Of a stretch of DNA of 64,000 bases, positions 63,795 through 64,000 are shown in pieces. Made by a program: the position numbers and the translations under genes. The stretch's first letter is position 1. Every line of letters begins with the position of its first letter. This stretch comes from Streptomyces sp. BK208 (GTDB lineage: Bacteria > Actinomycetota > Actinomycetes > Streptomycetales > Streptomycetaceae): the NCBI RefSeq assembly GCF_004364245.1, contig NZ_SOAV01000005.1, positions 372,001-436,000 of the forward strand, given 5' to 3'. Under the pieces are notes generated by a model that saw nothing but the letters and a program-made list of their open reading frames with translations, was not told where the DNA came from and did not search any database.

Positions 63795-64000
63795 CTAGAT
63801 CCCCAACTCCTGCGCCAGCACCGCCGCCTGCACCCGGCTGCGCAGCCCCAGCTTCCCCAGCAGCCGGCTCACGTGCGTCTTCACCGTGGCCTCCGCCATG
63901 TCCAGTTGCTCGGCGACCGCGGCGTTGGAGAGTCCCTGGCCCAGACAGGACAGCACCTCGCGCTCCCGCCGGGTCAGCTCCCGCAGCACCGCCGGATCGG
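63795..64000 (-). CDS. chiR: NarL/LuxR-type response regulator, C-terminal part
   Basis: Only the last 68 residues lie in the window. They form a complete LuxR-type helix-turn-helix: LTRREREVLSCLGQGLSNAA, then VKTHVSRLLGKLGLRSRVQA. The receiver domain lies beyond the right edge. In S. coelicolor the two-component genes chiS-chiR precede chiC and control it, and this gene's position and orientation match, so chiR is the likely identity; the symbol rests on that position. Confidence 0.75.
   Translation of the reverse strand, partial: DPAVLRELTRREREVLSCLGQGLSNAAVAEQLDMAEATVKTHVSRLLGKLGLRSRVQAAVLAQELGI

Overview
This is a high-GC actinobacterial chromosome segment, almost certainly Streptomyces. 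It has GC-rich third codon positions, GTG/TTG starts, GTGA/ATGA overlaps, a whiE-type spore-pigment polyketide cluster, and the gene order hom-thrC-thrB-rho-rpmE-prfA-prmC-glyA-atpIBEFHAGDC. The order matches, from memory, the region around SCO5306-SCO5377 of S. coelicolor. The exact strain cannot be named from the sequence alone.

Region 1 (1-6 kb, core): the end of a NERD-like protein; a divergent non-homologous end-joining pair (LigD-type polymerase and Ku); then, on the minus strand, a small membrane protein, an exported DUF4142 protein, a PPOX/F420-type flavin protein and a DUF3152 exported metalloprotease-like protein.

Region 2 (6.1-14.1 kb): the spore-pigment locus. Seven tightly packed minus-strand genes (ORFI, cupin ORFII, ketosynthase, chain-length factor, ACP, aromatase/cyclase, second cyclase) diverge from an FAD hydroxylase (ORFVIII), which carries an unusual Gly/Pro linker of about 115 residues.

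Region 3 (14.1-33.1 kb, accessory): a small membrane protein, decayed genes and a pentapeptide-repeat membrane protein lie left of a 15.6-kb actinomycete integrative and conjugative element. The element is bounded by 133-bp direct repeats that overlap the 3' half of tRNA-Arg(CCG). It carries a RepSA-type replication initiator, Xis, tyrosine integrase, FtsK-type Tra, Spd spread proteins, a Nudix (Pif-like) protein, an HD hydrolase, an HTH-PLD regulator, an orphan cytosine methylase and a GGDEF protein. Its left end holds a more AT-rich cargo module: an AAA ATPase plus cytoplasmic subtilisin-like protease (IetAS-like) and a divergent zinc-ribbon/membrane-protein pair. This module is the best candidate for a poorly described system.

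Region 4 (33.2-64 kb, core): a receiver-only response regulator, the ArgRS-like NrtL, lysA, hom-thrC-thrB, rho, a secreted trypsin-like protease with FG-GAP repeats, an LCP protein, rpmE, prfA, prmC, a threonylcarbamoyl-AMP synthase, a low-molecular-weight phosphatase homologue lacking its catalytic cysteine, a glyA-type gene, a WecA-type transferase, the whole ATP synthase operon, DUF2550, and the chitinase chiC with its direct-repeat operator, next to the end of a LuxR-type response regulator.
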